64,000 nucleotides of DNA from assembly GCA_964634005.1 (NCBI GenBank), contig CAZWKQ010000005.1, positions 1 to 64,000 of the forward strand, written 5' to 3'. Every line of letters starts with the position of its first letter. Position 1 is the stretch's first letter. Source of the DNA: CAZWKQ01 sp964634005 (GTDB taxonomy: Bacteria; Bacteroidota; Bacteroidia; Bacteroidales; JACABE01). Below are positions 43,101-52,531 of this stretch, in pieces. The notes beneath the pieces were generated by a model. The model saw only the letters and a program-made list of their open reading frames with translations, ran no database searches and was not told the DNA's origin. The position numbers were made by a program, and so were the translations under genes.

Positions 43101-43994
43101 AATTCAGGAACATTTATTCCAAATAATAACTTTGTAGGTTTGAATACTATTGCAATGAAACATCCGAATGATTTGAGTACAGGAAACTACTTAAACAGAT
43201 ATTGGATTATTACCGGTTCAGGAATTTCTAACTTTTCAGCAAATATAAACTTCCAATATGACCTTAATGATATTGCAGGAAGTGAAGGATTAATTTATTG
43301 TAAAAATTTCACATCAAACCCAATTGAGATGTTTAATGCAGCTGATGTAAACAACCATCAGTTAAATGCAACAGGAGTTACATCTTTTGGTGAATTTGGA
43401 GGAGGAGAAAATTTATCAAATAAGACCCTTACCATAAATGCAATCTTAGAAGGATTATTTAACGGAACAAATATGAATCCTGTTCAGGACGATATGGGAG
43501 ATCATATTGGTCCTAATGCTGCTGATTATATTGATGTTGAACTTCATAACTCAACAAATCCATCTATAATTGAAGCATCATTTACAAATCAAATATTAGG
43601 GACAAACGGAGTTTGCCAAATTACAATTCCATCTTCTTTATCAGATGCATATTATATAGTTATAAAACACAGAAATTCAATAGCAACTTGGAGTGCAATT
43701 CCTATTTCATTTAACGGACAAAATATATTCTATAATTTTACAGACGCTGTAAACAGAGCTTATGGCGACAATCTAAAACAGGTTGCATCGGGAGTTTATG
43801 CCATTTTTGTAGGAGATGTAAACCAGGATGAACTTGTTGATGGAAGTGATATGTCAGAAACCGAAATTGATAATAATAACTTTATTTCAGGTTATGTATC
43901 AACTGATGTTAATGGAGACGGTTTAGTTGATGGTAGTGATATGTCATTAGTTGAAAATTCAAATAATTCATTTGTTTCAGTAATAAATCCTTAA
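40152..43994 (+). CDS. Large secreted beta-rich protein with C-terminal dockerin-like repeats
   Basis: A 1280-residue exported protein. The signal peptide ends near ISYGQ. A jelly-roll/LamG-like first domain (NENFDYPVGSLITTQGW, about 36-250) is followed by fibronectin-III/Ig-like domains (about 375-470, with ISPASITHNSAVLGGNITSD, and 480-590, with YSPTEINLTWNP). A long beta-helix-like region (about 600-1000) precedes a C-terminus with two Ca-loop motifs, GDVNQDELVDGSDM and TDVNGDGLVDGSDM, 36 residues apart, as in dockerin-like domains. It has no T9SS sorting domain of the usual type. The Ca-loop module may serve for attachment; the partner is unknown. Confidence 0.85.
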   Translation: MNMKMKKKLLSIYATIIFVAISLFSTQISYGQIIVNENFDYPVGSLITTQGWTAQTTGAGVNPITVISGNLTFPLYGSSGIGNKVSLANTGEDDYKTFTSISSGNLYAAALINVTSATTTGDYFLHFNTGTNYFARLFVKKEDVSNKLAFGLMKNAGGTTPYTSADYDLNTTYLVVLKYTFVPGTSALDTVYLYINPSPIFNEPTTPVMKQWVNTDATQITGISLRQGSSSSAPTVEIDGIRVAQSWTDAVGATSTMPPVWTSGWPKVQNILPTSFEAKVNIDIPGIAYYVVLPNNSTAPNAIQVKSGLDANNNSVPANMKGSITCSLGNTEYSSTVSGLSSNTTYNVYFIAEDNNNNLQANPVMVLATTASSSSAPSISNISPASITHNSAVLGGNITSDGGEQILSRGTVWSTTPGVTISNNYLAEGGTSTGTFSHTRSSLPSKTQIYYKAFATNIIGTTLTTESSFFTLAEKPVSHVTDFTAIAYSPTEINLTWNPTFGNDGYIIISRVGASAPTGMPVDATGYNVGSVIGNGTVAAVLTNGSANSILISGLTPMTQYTFIIIPFGYDGANYQTFSYNTNPTIPQAGTTTLAPPAITYTWNTTKGSWTDANNWNPIRTTPATNDILKFNNGNIDTITNVPTQTIGQIIVENNTQVFLQAGGTNTLSISGYTGVDLSVSNGSMLNIIGTNALTLKLLTNATGSIFGSMNFGGGAHKLEAIDALSIEFNNGSSLTQDIGCTGNIFNSTGTANIVTFKNGSTFIQRAGSNPFALTAPSSKVIFEPNSLFKLNTNLTPSFSGRTYGNFELDFVGANPSVSGASAVVINNLIITNGTLNFNMTANPGHSIKGNITVSSGGVLNFAPTSAAVINFDGSTQQIIDAANPIRINRFDTIIVNNTNGLIINDSIIINGTLKLNDGIVILNNSITIDSIGQVITNSINEFIVLNNNSKLFKKFPITGGSFLYPIGENLPFSKYLPVSITFNSGTFIPNNNFVGLNTIAMKHPNDLSTGNYLNRYWIITGSGISNFSANINFQYDLNDIAGSEGLIYCKNFTSNPIEMFNAADVNNHQLNATGVTSFGEFGGGENLSNKTLTINAILEGLFNGTNMNPVQDDMGDHIGPNAADYIDVELHNSTNPSIIEASFTNQILGTNGVCQITIPSSLSDAYYIVIKHRNSIATWSAIPISFNGQNIFYNFTDAVNRAYGDNLKQVASGVYAIFVGDVNQDELVDGSDMSETEIDNNNFISGYVSTDVNGDGLVDGSDMSLVENSNNSFVSVINP

Positions 43995-44043
43995 AAAAAA
44001 TAAACTTTACTATAATTTATAAATGTTAATAAAATAAAACACT

Positions 44044-47000
44044 ATGAAAATGAAAAAAATTATTACGATTATTTTGCTGATTATAGCGTCAGCTATGAAG
44101 GTTACTTACGCCGATGTTCATCCGACAGACCCAAATCTCCCAACTTATAGGTTGATTTTAAAAAACGATAGTCAGATAACATCAAATATTTACAGTTTCG
44201 AAATATGGATTAGTTCAGTATCTTCTGTAGTTCCATTAAATTTAAGGCAATGGCAAGCAGGGATTAATTATAACACAGCATTTCTTAACGGTGGGACAGT
44301 TACTGGCAGTTTAGATTATACAGGCTCGATACTACTTGCTTTTAATGATATGTATCCGCAATCTTTAAATGTTGCTACTGCAGGGTCAATTAAAATTGCA
44401 GCAAAGTTAGGTGCAGTAACATCTTATATTCTCATTCCAAATACAGGAGTTGAATATAAATTAGTAAAGGTTACTCTCACAAATTCTGTTAATTTTGCCC
44501 AAGTACAGCCTAATTTATCATGGAACTTCTCAGTATCTCCATACCCAACAAAAGTTTTTTCATGGTTATCAACATCAACCCCAAACGCTCAAGTTACAAT
44601 GCCAAATAATGCTCCAGGACCTGTTATTCAATCATGGCATACAACTGACCAATTAAATAATCATATTTTTAACACTTATCCTCAAATTTACAATGTTACA
44701 GGTACAAGTTCATATTGTTCATCAGGTAGTGGAGGTTCTGTTACATTAGTAAACTCAGAAACAGGTGTTTTATATGAGCTTATTAAAAATAATATTCCAA
44801 CGGGATTATTTTACTCGGGGAATGGTAGTGCAATTACATGGAATAATCTTAATTTTGGTACCTATAAAGTTAATGCACGAAAAATAGGAACAAGCTTAAC
44901 CAGTCTAATGGCTGATTCTGTAATAATTAATGAAATTACCGGCTTACCCGGTGTTGCCGGAGCAATAAACGGCAGTAATACTATTTGTCAAGGAACATCT
45001 GCAGCTAATTATAGCGTTGCACCAATTTCTAATGCTGAAAATTATATATGGTCTTACACGGGAACAGGTGTAACAATTAATGGTACTTCTGAGAACGTTA
45101 TTTTAAACTTTTCATCAAATGCTACCGGAGGGAATCTAACAGTAACAGGCTCTAATGCTTGCGGACAAGGAACTACTTCATCACCTTTGGTGATTTCAGT
45201 AAGCGACTTGCCTAGTGCTGCAGGGGCAATTACAGGTGTATCTTCTGTAAGTCCAGGGCAAAATGCAGTTGCTTATTCAGTTCCTGCAATAAATGGTGCC
45301 GTTACTTATACATGGACCTATTCAGGGCAGGGAGCAACAATAAATGGCAACTCAAATTCCATTACGATTGATTTTGGAGCCAATGCAACCCCCGGTTTCT
45401 TAACAGTAAGCGGAACAAATTCGTGCGGAAATGGTACTCCATCTCCTGCTTTCGCTATTAATGTTAATTCTGTACCGGGTGCAGCAGGAAATATTACAGG
45501 TACATCTTCTGTTTGTCCGGGCGTAAATAATGTTATGTACACAGTTCCGGAAATTTTAGGAGCCGATACTTACTTATGGGAATACACCGGTACAGGCGTT
45601 ACCATTGATTCAATTCTTGGAGATACAGCATATATTAACTTTTCGATGAATGCCACCTCTGGAGTTTTAACAGTAAAAGGTCATAACACTTTTGGATACG
45701 GCAATGTTTCTCCTAACTTTATCATTACAGTAAATCCATTTCCTGAAGCAGCAGGAACAATCAGCGGAAATGACACAGTTTGCAAGAGTTCAAATTCTAT
45801 TTATACCGTACCTGTTATTCAATATGCAACATCATACGTATGGACACTTCCAACAGGAGCAACCGGAACAAGTACTACAAATAGTATAAATGTAAACTTT
45901 GGAACTAGTGCTGTAAATGGTAACATTACTGTAAAAGGTCTTAATTCATGCGGTGAAGGAGCCTCATCTACTAAAGCAATTACTGTAAATACAGTTCCAG
46001 CAGCAGCAGGTGCTATCTCGGGACAATCTACTGTTTGTCAAGGCGCAAACAATATTACTTATACTGTACCTGCTATAAGTGGTGCAACATCTTATTTATG
46101 GACTTTACCAACAGGTGCAACCGGCTCAAGTACTACCAACTCTATAACTGTTAACTATTCAACAACAGCAATAAGCGGACAAGTTACTGTCAGAGGAGTT
46201 AACGCATGTGGTAATGGTACAGCATCAGCACTTTCTATTACTGTTAACCCATTACCGGCCAATGCAGGAACAATTACAGGTTTAACTACTGTTTGTCAAG
46301 GACAAAGCGGTGTTGTTTATACTGTACCTTCAATTTCAAATGCAACATCCTATATTTGGACAAAACCAAACGGTACAACAGGAACAAGCACTACAAATAC
46401 AATAACAATTGGTTACACTAATACAGCAGTTAGTGGAAATATTACAGTTAGAGGAAGTAACTCTTGCGGTCAAGGAAATCTCTCAACGTTAGCCGTAACA
46501 GTTAATCCACTTCCTGATTCTGCTAAAGTTGTAACCGGACCTACCACTGTTTGTAAAAATGAAACCGGCGTTGTTTATAAAGTTCAACCTATTAATAATG
46601 CTACTTATTATAGTTGGACATTACCAAACGGTATAATTGGTAGCAGTATAACTGATAGCATAGTAGTAAATATTACAAACACAGCTGTTTCAGGCAGCAT
46701 AATAGTTAAAGGTATGAATTCTTGTGGCGAAGGCGTTGCAACAAGTTATGCTGTTACTGTAAACAGTGTTCCAGCAGCAGCCGGAACTATATCAGGTACT
46801 TCCTCAGTATGTAAAGGTCAAAGCAACAATGTTGTATATACAGTTCCTGCTATAGCCGGAGCTACCTCATATATATGGACACTACCTACAGGCTTTACAG
46901 GAACAAGTACAACTAACTCAATTACTGTGAGTGTAACAGCAAATGCAATCTCAGGAAATATTACAGTTAAAGGTTCAAATACTTGTGGTTTTGGAGCTGA

Positions 47001-48594
47001 GTCAACTTTCCCTGTAACAGTTAATACAATACCGGATTCTGCAGGAGTAATAACAGGATTAACCTCTGTTTGTCAAGGTCAAAATAGTGTTACTTATACA
47101 GTACCTACTATTAATGGTGCTACTGCTTATTCATGGACATTACCTGCAGGTGCTACCGGAACAAGTACTACAAATTCAATTACTGTCAATTATGCAAGCT
47201 ATGCTGTTTCAGGCACAGTAAAAGTTAAAGGACAAAATACTTGCGGTTTTGGTGGCGAATCATCTCTTTCTGTTACAGTTAATCCATTGCCAAGCAACGC
47301 AGGTGCTATTACCGGTCCTGCATTAGTTTGTAAAGGACAAACCGGTGTAACATTTACTGTTCCTGCAATAAATAATGCGACTTCATATAGTTGGACATTC
47401 CCGACAGGATTTACCGGAACAAGTACAACTAATTCAATTACAGTTGATGTAACTAATACAGCTGTTTCTGGAAATATCACTGTTAAAGGAGTTAATTCTT
47501 GCGGTGAAGGTCAGGCTTCAATAAAAACTATTACTGTTAGTACAGTTCCAAATGCTCCAACATCAATCACCGGACCGGATAACGTTTGTCAAGGAGCTCA
47601 AAATCAACAATATTCTGTTCCAACTGTAACCGGTGCAACTTCTTATAGCTGGACATTACCATCAGGTGCAACCGGTACAAGTTCAACAAACAGTATTTTT
47701 GTTAATTTCAGCAATACAGCCACTTCTGGCAATATTGTAGTTAAAGCTCAAAATGTTTGTGGAATCGGCGATTCAATTGCAAAATTCATAACTGTAAACT
47801 CTGCTGCAGCCGCTGCAGGTGCAATTACCGGTTCAGCAACTGTTTGCCAAGGTCAAAATAATGTAGTTTATAACGTACCTGCTATTTTAGGTGCAACATC
47901 TTATGTTTGGACATTGCCTAATGGCTTTACAGGTTCAAGCACTACAAACTCAATTTCAGTTAATATAGCAAACAACGCAACTAACGGAACTATCTCTGTT
48001 TATGGAACAAATACCTGCGGTGATGGTGCTCCGTCTAATTTTGCTGTTACCGTTAATCCTTTACCTGATGCTGCCGGTAATATAACAGGTGCCGACTCTG
48101 TTTGCCAAGGAGATATTAATATTCAGTATTCAGTCGCTTCAATTCCTAATGCTGTAAGTTATATTTGGGAATTCAGCGGAACAGGTGCAACAATTTCTTC
48201 TAACACAAATATTGTTACAATTAACTTTTCTTCTACAGCTACATCAGGAAATCTGACAGTTAAAGGAAATAATGCTTGCGGTGATGGTGTCGTTTCTGCA
48301 AACTTCCCAATAGTTGTTAAAAACTGCGTAGGTATTAATGAAAATAATGATATCAGTTACTCAATTTATCCTAATCCGACTAAAGGAATTATTTATTTGA
48401 ATATTGATGCAGTTTCGTTAAAATTAGAAATTCAAATAACTGATGTAAAAGGCGAAGTAATTTCTACCGACAAATTAAGTGTTGATAAACATTTCTCAAA
48501 AGAAATCGATTTATCGGCATACTCAAAAGGAATTTACTTTGTAAAAATTATAAATGATAAGTTTGTTAAAGTAGAGAAAGTTATACTTCAGTAG
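44044..48594 (+). CDS. Giant secreted protein with thirteen PKD-like repeats and T9SS tail
   Basis: A 1516-residue surface protein. After the signal peptide (about 1-24), an N-terminal domain (about 35-190; YSFEIWISSVSSVVPLNLRQ, AGINYNTAFLNGG) resembles cohesin-like folds. From about residue 300 to 1427 there are thirteen PKD-like repeats of about 87 residues, each opening with a version of AAGAITGxxTVCQGxxxVxY and containing TSYxWTLPTGATGTSTTNSI. The C-terminus (about 1435-1516, YSIYPNPTKGII to GIYFVKII) is a T9SS type A sorting domain. A long flexible stalk or adhesin is likely. The repeats are very similar at DNA level. Confidence 0.92.
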   Translation: MKMKKIITIILLIIASAMKVTYADVHPTDPNLPTYRLILKNDSQITSNIYSFEIWISSVSSVVPLNLRQWQAGINYNTAFLNGGTVTGSLDYTGSILLAFNDMYPQSLNVATAGSIKIAAKLGAVTSYILIPNTGVEYKLVKVTLTNSVNFAQVQPNLSWNFSVSPYPTKVFSWLSTSTPNAQVTMPNNAPGPVIQSWHTTDQLNNHIFNTYPQIYNVTGTSSYCSSGSGGSVTLVNSETGVLYELIKNNIPTGLFYSGNGSAITWNNLNFGTYKVNARKIGTSLTSLMADSVIINEITGLPGVAGAINGSNTICQGTSAANYSVAPISNAENYIWSYTGTGVTINGTSENVILNFSSNATGGNLTVTGSNACGQGTTSSPLVISVSDLPSAAGAITGVSSVSPGQNAVAYSVPAINGAVTYTWTYSGQGATINGNSNSITIDFGANATPGFLTVSGTNSCGNGTPSPAFAINVNSVPGAAGNITGTSSVCPGVNNVMYTVPEILGADTYLWEYTGTGVTIDSILGDTAYINFSMNATSGVLTVKGHNTFGYGNVSPNFIITVNPFPEAAGTISGNDTVCKSSNSIYTVPVIQYATSYVWTLPTGATGTSTTNSINVNFGTSAVNGNITVKGLNSCGEGASSTKAITVNTVPAAAGAISGQSTVCQGANNITYTVPAISGATSYLWTLPTGATGSSTTNSITVNYSTTAISGQVTVRGVNACGNGTASALSITVNPLPANAGTITGLTTVCQGQSGVVYTVPSISNATSYIWTKPNGTTGTSTTNTITIGYTNTAVSGNITVRGSNSCGQGNLSTLAVTVNPLPDSAKVVTGPTTVCKNETGVVYKVQPINNATYYSWTLPNGIIGSSITDSIVVNITNTAVSGSIIVKGMNSCGEGVATSYAVTVNSVPAAAGTISGTSSVCKGQSNNVVYTVPAIAGATSYIWTLPTGFTGTSTTNSITVSVTANAISGNITVKGSNTCGFGAESTFPVTVNTIPDSAGVITGLTSVCQGQNSVTYTVPTINGATAYSWTLPAGATGTSTTNSITVNYASYAVSGTVKVKGQNTCGFGGESSLSVTVNPLPSNAGAITGPALVCKGQTGVTFTVPAINNATSYSWTFPTGFTGTSTTNSITVDVTNTAVSGNITVKGVNSCGEGQASIKTITVSTVPNAPTSITGPDNVCQGAQNQQYSVPTVTGATSYSWTLPSGATGTSSTNSIFVNFSNTATSGNIVVKAQNVCGIGDSIAKFITVNSAAAAAGAITGSATVCQGQNNVVYNVPAILGATSYVWTLPNGFTGSSTTNSISVNIANNATNGTISVYGTNTCGDGAPSNFAVTVNPLPDAAGNITGADSVCQGDINIQYSVASIPNAVSYIWEFSGTGATISSNTNIVTINFSSTATSGNLTVKGNNACGDGVVSANFPIVVKNCVGINENNDISYSIYPNPTKGIIYLNIDAVSLKLEIQITDVKGEVISTDKLSVDKHFSKEIDLSAYSKGIYFVKIINDKFVKVEKVILQ

Positions 48595-48610
48595 TAGAAC
48601 TTTATAAAAT

Positions 48611-48644
48611 AAAAAAAGGCTGCCTTTTAAGACAGCCTTTTTTT
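48611..48644. terminator. Bidirectional terminator between the PKD protein gene and xseB
   Basis: AAAAAAAGGCTG/CAGCCTTTTTTT with an extended inner stem (one C-A mismatch, then CTT/AAG). A and T runs on both sides serve the two convergent genes; it overlaps the xseB stop codon. Confidence 0.88.
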
Positions 48645-48846
48645 ATTCCCCGATATTTTCCAATTCTTTTAAAATTGATTTTACATCTTCTTCGGTAGAT
48701 ATAAGTTTTTCTTTGCATAATTTTATTAAAAAGCCCGCGCGTTTCACTTTTTCAGATAACTCATCAATCTCAATTTCGCCTATTTCAAGGCTTTTTACAA
48801 TTTCCTGCAATTCTGCAAATGCCTCTTTATATGTAATTTCATTCAT
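48643..48846 (-). CDS. xseB: Exodeoxyribonuclease VII small subunit
   Basis: A 67-residue helical protein starting MNEITYKEAFAELQEIVKSL, with the family heptad pattern VKSLEIGEIEIDELSEKVKRA. With XseA it degrades single-stranded DNA from both ends into small fragments. Its start overlaps the xseA stop by one base, showing translational coupling. Confidence 0.93.
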   Translation of the reverse strand: MNEITYKEAFAELQEIVKSLEIGEIEIDELSEKVKRAGFLIKLCKEKLISTEEDVKSILKELENIGE

Positions 48847-50147
48847 TATTTAAGAGTTTTATTATTATTCTTTAAAATTCTTTTAACTTGACTTTCAATA
48901 ATACCATCTATTAATATTGTTTCAATTATATCATTTTCTTTGAATTTATCTACAGTTTTAGATATTTTACCAAAATTTCTTGTTATTGAATATCCCCTTT
49001 TAAAAATTAAAACCGGATCATAATTATTAATTTCATTATTCAGAACCTCGAGTTTATGTTTTCTTTCGATAAAAAATTTATCACTAAAATTACTTAATTC
49101 GCGACATTTTTCTGTGAGTTTAACACCATTTCTTTCGATAATTATATTTGATTTTAGCGGCAAATTCTTGATTATTGAGTTTAGTTTTGAGTTATTCAGG
49201 TTTGAAAGATTAATTGAAAAATTAGTTATTTTGTTTAAGTATTCACTTAAAATTAATTTCCTTTTTTGTGAATAAGCAAATGAATTCATTTTAAATATTT
49301 TAGAATAATGTGAAAGATCAACTTTCCGAATATTTAATAAATTCATAACTCTATTTTTTATAGAAAGTTGAGCATCAGTTAAAGGCTTATTAAAATCATG
49401 AAACTTTTGAATAAGAAAGTCGGCAAGCTCAGTGGGGGTTATTGCATTTTTATATGCAACCATTTCTGCAACAGTTTCATTGGTTGCATGCCCTATACCT
49501 GTTATAACAGGAATTGAGAAAAGTGCTATTTCCTTTGCCAATTGATAATTATTAAAAGCCGATAGCCCTAAATCACCTCCCCCACCCCTAATAATAGCAA
49601 CTAAATCGAAATGTTGCTTTACTTTATCAATTCTTTTCAGTTGAGCAATTATTTCTGTAATTGCTTTTTCTCCTTGTAAAAGAGAGGGAAACAACATATA
49701 AAAAAATTTATATCCCCATGGGTTATTATCAATAATTTCTTTAAAATCGGCAAATCCTTTACTTGTTTCAACTGAAATAATTGCTATTCTTTTGGGCAAT
49801 AGTGGTAATATCAACGATTTATTATTATAAAAAAGACCTTCTTCTTTAAGTTTAGATATTGTGAGCTGTTTTTCCTTTTCGAGTTCACCGAGCGAATATG
49901 AAGGGTCTATGTCTAATATTATTAATTGAAGGCCATATTGTAAATCGAAATTAATCTTAGCAAAGAAAAGGATTTTTATTCCGTCTTTCAATTTCTCGCC
50001 TAATACAGAAATAAAGTTTTTATTTATTCTTTCAAAATCGCTTCTCCACAAATTTGCTCTTATGTGAATATTTGAATTATCCTCCATTCTCTCGACAATC
50101 TCGGGATAACAATGGCCTGATTTTGGATAATAATTTAATTTATTCAT
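48846..50147 (-). CDS. xseA: Exodeoxyribonuclease VII large subunit
   Basis: A 433-residue nuclease subunit. The N-terminal OB-fold region includes NSNIHIRANLWRSDFERIN. The core has LLPKRIAIISVETSKGFADF, VAIIRGGGGDLGLSAF and ITGIGHATNETVAEMVA, all XseA-diagnostic. C-terminal coiled coils are followed by GYSITRNFGK, the closing signature. It acts in mismatch repair and in removing single-stranded ends. First gene of the pair. The preceding 180 bases to the divergent phosphatase gene show no further gene. Confidence 0.93.
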   Translation of the reverse strand: MNKLNYYPKSGHCYPEIVERMEDNSNIHIRANLWRSDFERINKNFISVLGEKLKDGIKILFFAKINFDLQYGLQLIILDIDPSYSLGELEKEKQLTISKLKEEGLFYNNKSLILPLLPKRIAIISVETSKGFADFKEIIDNNPWGYKFFYMLFPSLLQGEKAITEIIAQLKRIDKVKQHFDLVAIIRGGGGDLGLSAFNNYQLAKEIALFSIPVITGIGHATNETVAEMVAYKNAITPTELADFLIQKFHDFNKPLTDAQLSIKNRVMNLLNIRKVDLSHYSKIFKMNSFAYSQKRKLILSEYLNKITNFSINLSNLNNSKLNSIIKNLPLKSNIIIERNGVKLTEKCRELSNFSDKFFIERKHKLEVLNNEINNYDPVLIFKRGYSITRNFGKISKTVDKFKENDIIETILIDGIIESQVKRILKNNNKTLK

Positions 50148-50283
50148 TTCAGCTTTTACCCAAAAAGCCGATTTATAGCGATTTGAAATTGTTCTTTGAA
50201 CACTTGAATACTTCTTTCAAAGTATAAACCTTTTTTTCTCCAATTTCTTCGGGCATTTTTTAGGTAAAGTTAATAAAGTTTAT

Positions 50284-50314
50284 GTTGAATTATAATTTTT
50301 CTGTACTAATTTTG
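50284..50314 (+). promoter_or_regulatory. Promoter (-33 GTTG and -7 TAATTTTG) for the inositol-phosphatase-like gene
   Basis: The -33-like TTG at 50285-50287 and the -7 box TAATTTTG at 50307-50314 are 19 bases apart, the normal spacing for Bacteroidota. This is the best two-part promoter in the window. The predicted leader is only about 8 bases. Confidence 0.65.
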
Positions 50315-50327
50315 TAAAAAAAATAAA

Positions 50328-51119
50328 ATGAATCTTCAGAATTTATGTTTTGACGTAATAGAAATCTGCAAAGACGTAAGAGAATTTATACTAAATGAAC
50401 GTAGGAATTTTACTCAAGATAATGTAGAAACTAAGGGAAGGCACGATTTTGTTAGCTATGTAGATAAACAAGCCGAAATGAAACTTGTATCGGCTTTAAG
50501 CAAGATTTTACCCGATTCAGGCTTTATAGTCGAAGAAAATACTACTTCAAAAAAAAGCGAAAAATGGACTTGGATAATCGATCCATTGGACGGAACAACA
50601 AATTTTATTCACGGGGTACCCCTTTACTCTATTAGTATTGCTCTTCAAGAAAAAAACAAAATTGTTTTAGGAATTGTTTATGAGCTAAACCTTGATGAAT
50701 GCTTTTATGCATGGGAAAACGGCAAAGCTTTTCTAAACGGTAAAGAAATTAGTGTTTCTGATACTAAAACTATAAATGACAGCTTAATTGCCACAGGTTT
50801 TCCATATTACGATTACTCACGACTTGATGAATATAACGAAATATTTCTTTATCTTCTCAAAAACTCAAGAGGAATAAGAAGATTAGGTTCAGCAGCCGTT
50901 GATCTTGCTTATGTGGCATGCGGCAGATTTGATGTATTCTACGAGTACGGTCTTAGACCATGGGATGTAGCTGCAGGAGCATTTATAGTCCAACAAGCTG
51001 GTGGAGCCAATTTTGATTTTACTGGTAACAATAATTTTATTTACGGTAAAGAAATTATTAGTACAAATAGTTCCTTATCTGAAGAATTTTTAAATATTTG
51101 TAAAATTTATTTCAAATAA
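50328..51119 (+). CDS. suhB: Inositol monophosphatase-family protein
   Basis: A 263-residue metal-dependent phosphatase. Conserved metal-site motifs: DFVSYVDKQAE, PDSGFIVEEN, WIIDPLDGTTNFIHGVP (the classic IMPase DPLDGTxNF) and the late LRPWDVAAGAFIVQQAGG. Substrates in the family include inositol-1-phosphate, 3'-phosphoadenosine-5'-phosphate and fructose bisphosphate; E. coli SuhB is the nearest characterised pattern. Next gene starts one base past its stop, so the two form a unit. Confidence 0.9.
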   Translation: MNLQNLCFDVIEICKDVREFILNERRNFTQDNVETKGRHDFVSYVDKQAEMKLVSALSKILPDSGFIVEENTTSKKSEKWTWIIDPLDGTTNFIHGVPLYSISIALQEKNKIVLGIVYELNLDECFYAWENGKAFLNGKEISVSDTKTINDSLIATGFPYYDYSRLDEYNEIFLYLLKNSRGIRRLGSAAVDLAYVACGRFDVFYEYGLRPWDVAAGAFIVQQAGGANFDFTGNNNFIYGKEIISTNSSLSEEFLNICKIYFK

Positions 51120-51120
51120 A

Positions 51121-52482
51121 ATGAAGAACATAATTTTTATAATCCTTAATTTTTTAATAATACACTCTTTCGCTAACGACACTCTATTACTTAAAAATCA
51201 AAATATTGATAAAAAAGTAATATATACATTTGATATAAAGGAAGAAATAGCACCTCCTGTTGTAAGAAAAACTGAAAAAGCGTTAAAAGAAGCAGAGAAA
51301 ATCAAAGCCGATGTGATAATTATACAGATGAATACCTTTGGAGGAATGTTGGATGCTGCAGATAAAATACGAACTTTATTGCTTGAATCAAAAATTCCTG
51401 TTTACGTATTGATTGATAATAATGCAGCTTCAGCAGGTGCATTAATTTCAATAGCCTGCGACAGCATTTATATGAGAAAAGGTGCAAGCATTGGAGCTGC
51501 TACAGTTGTTAATCAAACTGGCGAAGTATTACCCGATAAATATCAATCTTATATGCGTTCGATGATGCGTTCTACTGCAGAAACAAATGGACGTAACCCG
51601 GAAATTGCCGAAGCTATGGTCGATCCATCCGTTTATATTGAGGGGATAATAGATTCGGGGAAAGTATTGACATTTACGACTTCCGAAGCCATAAAAAACG
51701 GATACTGTGAAGGAACTGCAGAGAATATTTCTGAAGTGCTTAAACTTGCCAATATTCAAAACTACGAAATAAAAGAACAAAAACTAACTCCTATTGATAA
51801 ATTTATCGGTTTCCTTATTAACCCTATTGTGAGCGGGATATTGATAATGATTATCATTGGTGGTATTTACTTTGAACTGCAAACGCCCGGCGTCGGCTTC
51901 CCTTTAGCAGCTTCAATAACAGCAGCCATACTATATTTTGCCCCATTATATCTCGAAGGCTTAGCATCAAACTGGGAAATTCTCGTATTTATTATTGGTA
52001 TTATTTTATTGGCTGTCGAAATATTTGTCATTCCCGGCTTTGGTGTTACGGGAATTTTAGGAATTACCCTAATAATATCAGGACTTACATTAAGTTTAAT
52101 TGATAACATTGGTTTCGATTTCAAGGGTGTTCCCATGAATGGAATTATAAAATCACTACTTACTGTTGTAATATCAATATTTTTAGGTTTTATTGCTTCG
52201 TTTTATTTAGGGAGGAAAGCGCTTACATCAAAATTTCTGGGACATCTTGCATTACAAACTGTTCAGAATAAAGAAGAAGGATATTCCAGTGCATTTAACG
52301 ACATTAATTCTATGATTGGTAAACAGGGCAAAGCTTATACTATTCTAAGACCGTCGGGAAAAATTATAATTGACAATGAAATTTACGATGCAACTGCAAT
52401 TTCCGGTTTTATCGAAAAAGACGAAAAAATTGAAGTAATTAAATACGAAACATCATCATTAATCGTTAAAAAATTAAATTAA
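51121..52482 (+). CDS. NfeD-like membrane serine protease
   Basis: A 453-residue protein combining a signal peptide, an N-terminal ClpP-like protease domain (about 30-220) and four C-terminal membrane helices with a soluble NfeD OB-like tail. The likely nucleophile Ser lies in DNNAASAGALISIACD, and TFGGMLDAADKIR and GASIGAATVVNQTGE are family signatures. The C-terminal KQGKAYTILRPSGKIII is the NfeD domain. Such proteins are thought to process stomatin-type membrane proteins; no stomatin gene is adjacent here. Confidence 0.88.
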   Translation: MKNIIFIILNFLIIHSFANDTLLLKNQNIDKKVIYTFDIKEEIAPPVVRKTEKALKEAEKIKADVIIIQMNTFGGMLDAADKIRTLLLESKIPVYVLIDNNAASAGALISIACDSIYMRKGASIGAATVVNQTGEVLPDKYQSYMRSMMRSTAETNGRNPEIAEAMVDPSVYIEGIIDSGKVLTFTTSEAIKNGYCEGTAENISEVLKLANIQNYEIKEQKLTPIDKFIGFLINPIVSGILIMIIIGGIYFELQTPGVGFPLAASITAAILYFAPLYLEGLASNWEILVFIIGIILLAVEIFVIPGFGVTGILGITLIISGLTLSLIDNIGFDFKGVPMNGIIKSLLTVVISIFLGFIASFYLGRKALTSKFLGHLALQTVQNKEEGYSSAFNDINSMIGKQGKAYTILRPSGKIIIDNEIYDATAISGFIEKDEKIEVIKYETSSLIVKKLN

Positions 52483-52531
52483 ATCTACTAACTTTATTGA
52501 TTTTTAATTGTTTATTAAAAAAATTATAAAA

